Part shown: piece by piece, positions 21,583 through 21,893 of the stretch
How positions within the stretch are numbered: the first letter of the stretch is position 1
Layout: the number at the start of each line of letters is the position of its first letter
Assembly: GCA_964555685.1 (NCBI GenBank)
Contig: CAZKTO010000054.1
Span: 1 to 21,893, forward strand
DNA length: 21,893 nt
DNA from: CAZKTO01 sp964555685
GTDB lineage: Bacteria; Chloroflexota; Dehalococcoidia; SHYB01
Direction of reading: 5' to 3'
Notes under the pieces: generated by a model
Databases searched by the model: none
The model's input: the letters and a program-made list of their open reading frames with translations, nothing else
Told to the model about the DNA's origin: nothing
Translations under genes and position numbers: made by a program

Positions 21583-21893
21583 ATGACGACCGGCAGCAAC
21601 GGCGGCGGACTGGGGAAGTTGATCGCGGCGGGATTCGCCCTGTGGGCTGGCGCCCGCATCGTGGAACAGTCCACCGGCAAATCGATCTGGCAGCTGCTGA
21701 ACGAGTACGCACAAGCGGTAGCGGCGCAGGAGCGTCAGCGGCAGGTAGAGGAGCAGCGGCAGCGCCTGCTGCGCGCCCTGCAGGAGACCACACCCCCCAG
21801 GCTTCCGGCGCCCACCAGCCCGCCCCTCTTGCCGCTTGACGTTCCCTGGCTCCAACTGGCCGGGCGCGGCGAAGCTCTGGCGACGATCCCGCC
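21583..21893 (+). CDS. unrecognised gene, cut by the right edge
   Basis: The ATG at 21583 has GGAGGT 6 nt upstream and opens a frame with no stop for the remaining 103 codons. The protein starts MTTGSNGGGLGK, then has a short hydrophobic segment (LIAAGFALWAGARIV, about residues 13-27). A Gln/Glu/Arg-rich helix likely to form a coiled coil (about 46-67) and a Pro-rich linker (about 71-84) follow, then DVPWLQLAGRGEALATIP. A membrane-anchored or oligomerising N-terminus ahead of a larger domain beyond the edge is the natural reading. I do not recognise the family. Its control by an operator array suggests tightly repressed expression, as in mobile elements or toxic systems. Confidence 0.7.
   Translation, partial: MTTGSNGGGLGKLIAAGFALWAGARIVEQSTGKSIWQLLNEYAQAVAAQERQRQVEEQRQRLLRALQETTPPRLPAPTSPPLLPLDVPWLQLAGRGEALATIP

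Overview
The window is about 22 kb of high-GC bacterial DNA. The gene content (class III CoA-transferases, amidohydrolase-2 proteins, an SDR, an acyl-CoA dehydrogenase, and a lipoprotein solute-binding protein with a long Pro/Thr/Ala linker) resembles environmental Chloroflexota such as the SAR202 or Dehalococcoidia groups. That placement is an inference from gene content, since no rRNA or marker gene is present.

Layout. 1-2.1 kb, minus strand: a carboxymuconolactone-decarboxylase-like protein, a VOC (glyoxalase-fold) metalloenzyme, a frameshifted and truncated CoA-transferase remnant, then an FmdB-type zinc-ribbon protein. 2.2-8.1 kb, plus strand: two overlapping class III CoA-transferase genes, a peptide/oligo-solute-binding lipoprotein closed by a strong hairpin terminator, and an aldehyde dehydrogenase. 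8.2-8.4 kb holds a hairpin-rich intergenic repeat. 8.5-12.7 kb, minus strand: amidohydrolase, DUF35 protein, thiolase and a second amidohydrolase, read in that order from a near-consensus sigma-70 promoter. 12.9-17.3 kb, plus strand: a third amidohydrolase, an APH-fold kinase, an SDR and an ACAD11-like acyl-CoA dehydrogenase.

From 17.3 kb the character changes. A 62-bp integron attC site lies just downstream of a minus-strand two-gene unit: a beta-class DNA methyltransferase with an SPPF motif and a 767-residue GHKL (Hsp90/MutL/MORC-type) ATPase. Beyond it a gene-free stretch leads to a dense array of GTTCAA/TTGAAC half-sites. The last half-site is also the -35 box of a promoter for an unrecognised gene that runs off the right edge.

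How the genes may work together. The metabolic part looks like CoA-thioester catabolism of carboxylic or aromatic-like acids: activation by CoA transfer, hydroxyacyl-CoA phosphorylation, dehydrogenation, cleavage by thiolase/DUF35, and amidohydrolase-type hydrolysis or decarboxylation. The exact substrate is unknown. The right-hand part looks like an acquired defence or modification module. The points most worth a second look are the methyltransferase plus MORC-like ATPase pair carrying an attC site, the half-site array in front of the truncated gene, the CoA-transferase pair in which one subunit lacks the catalytic Asp, and the kinase/SDR/ACAD triad resembling the levulinate (Lva) and ACAD10/11 route.
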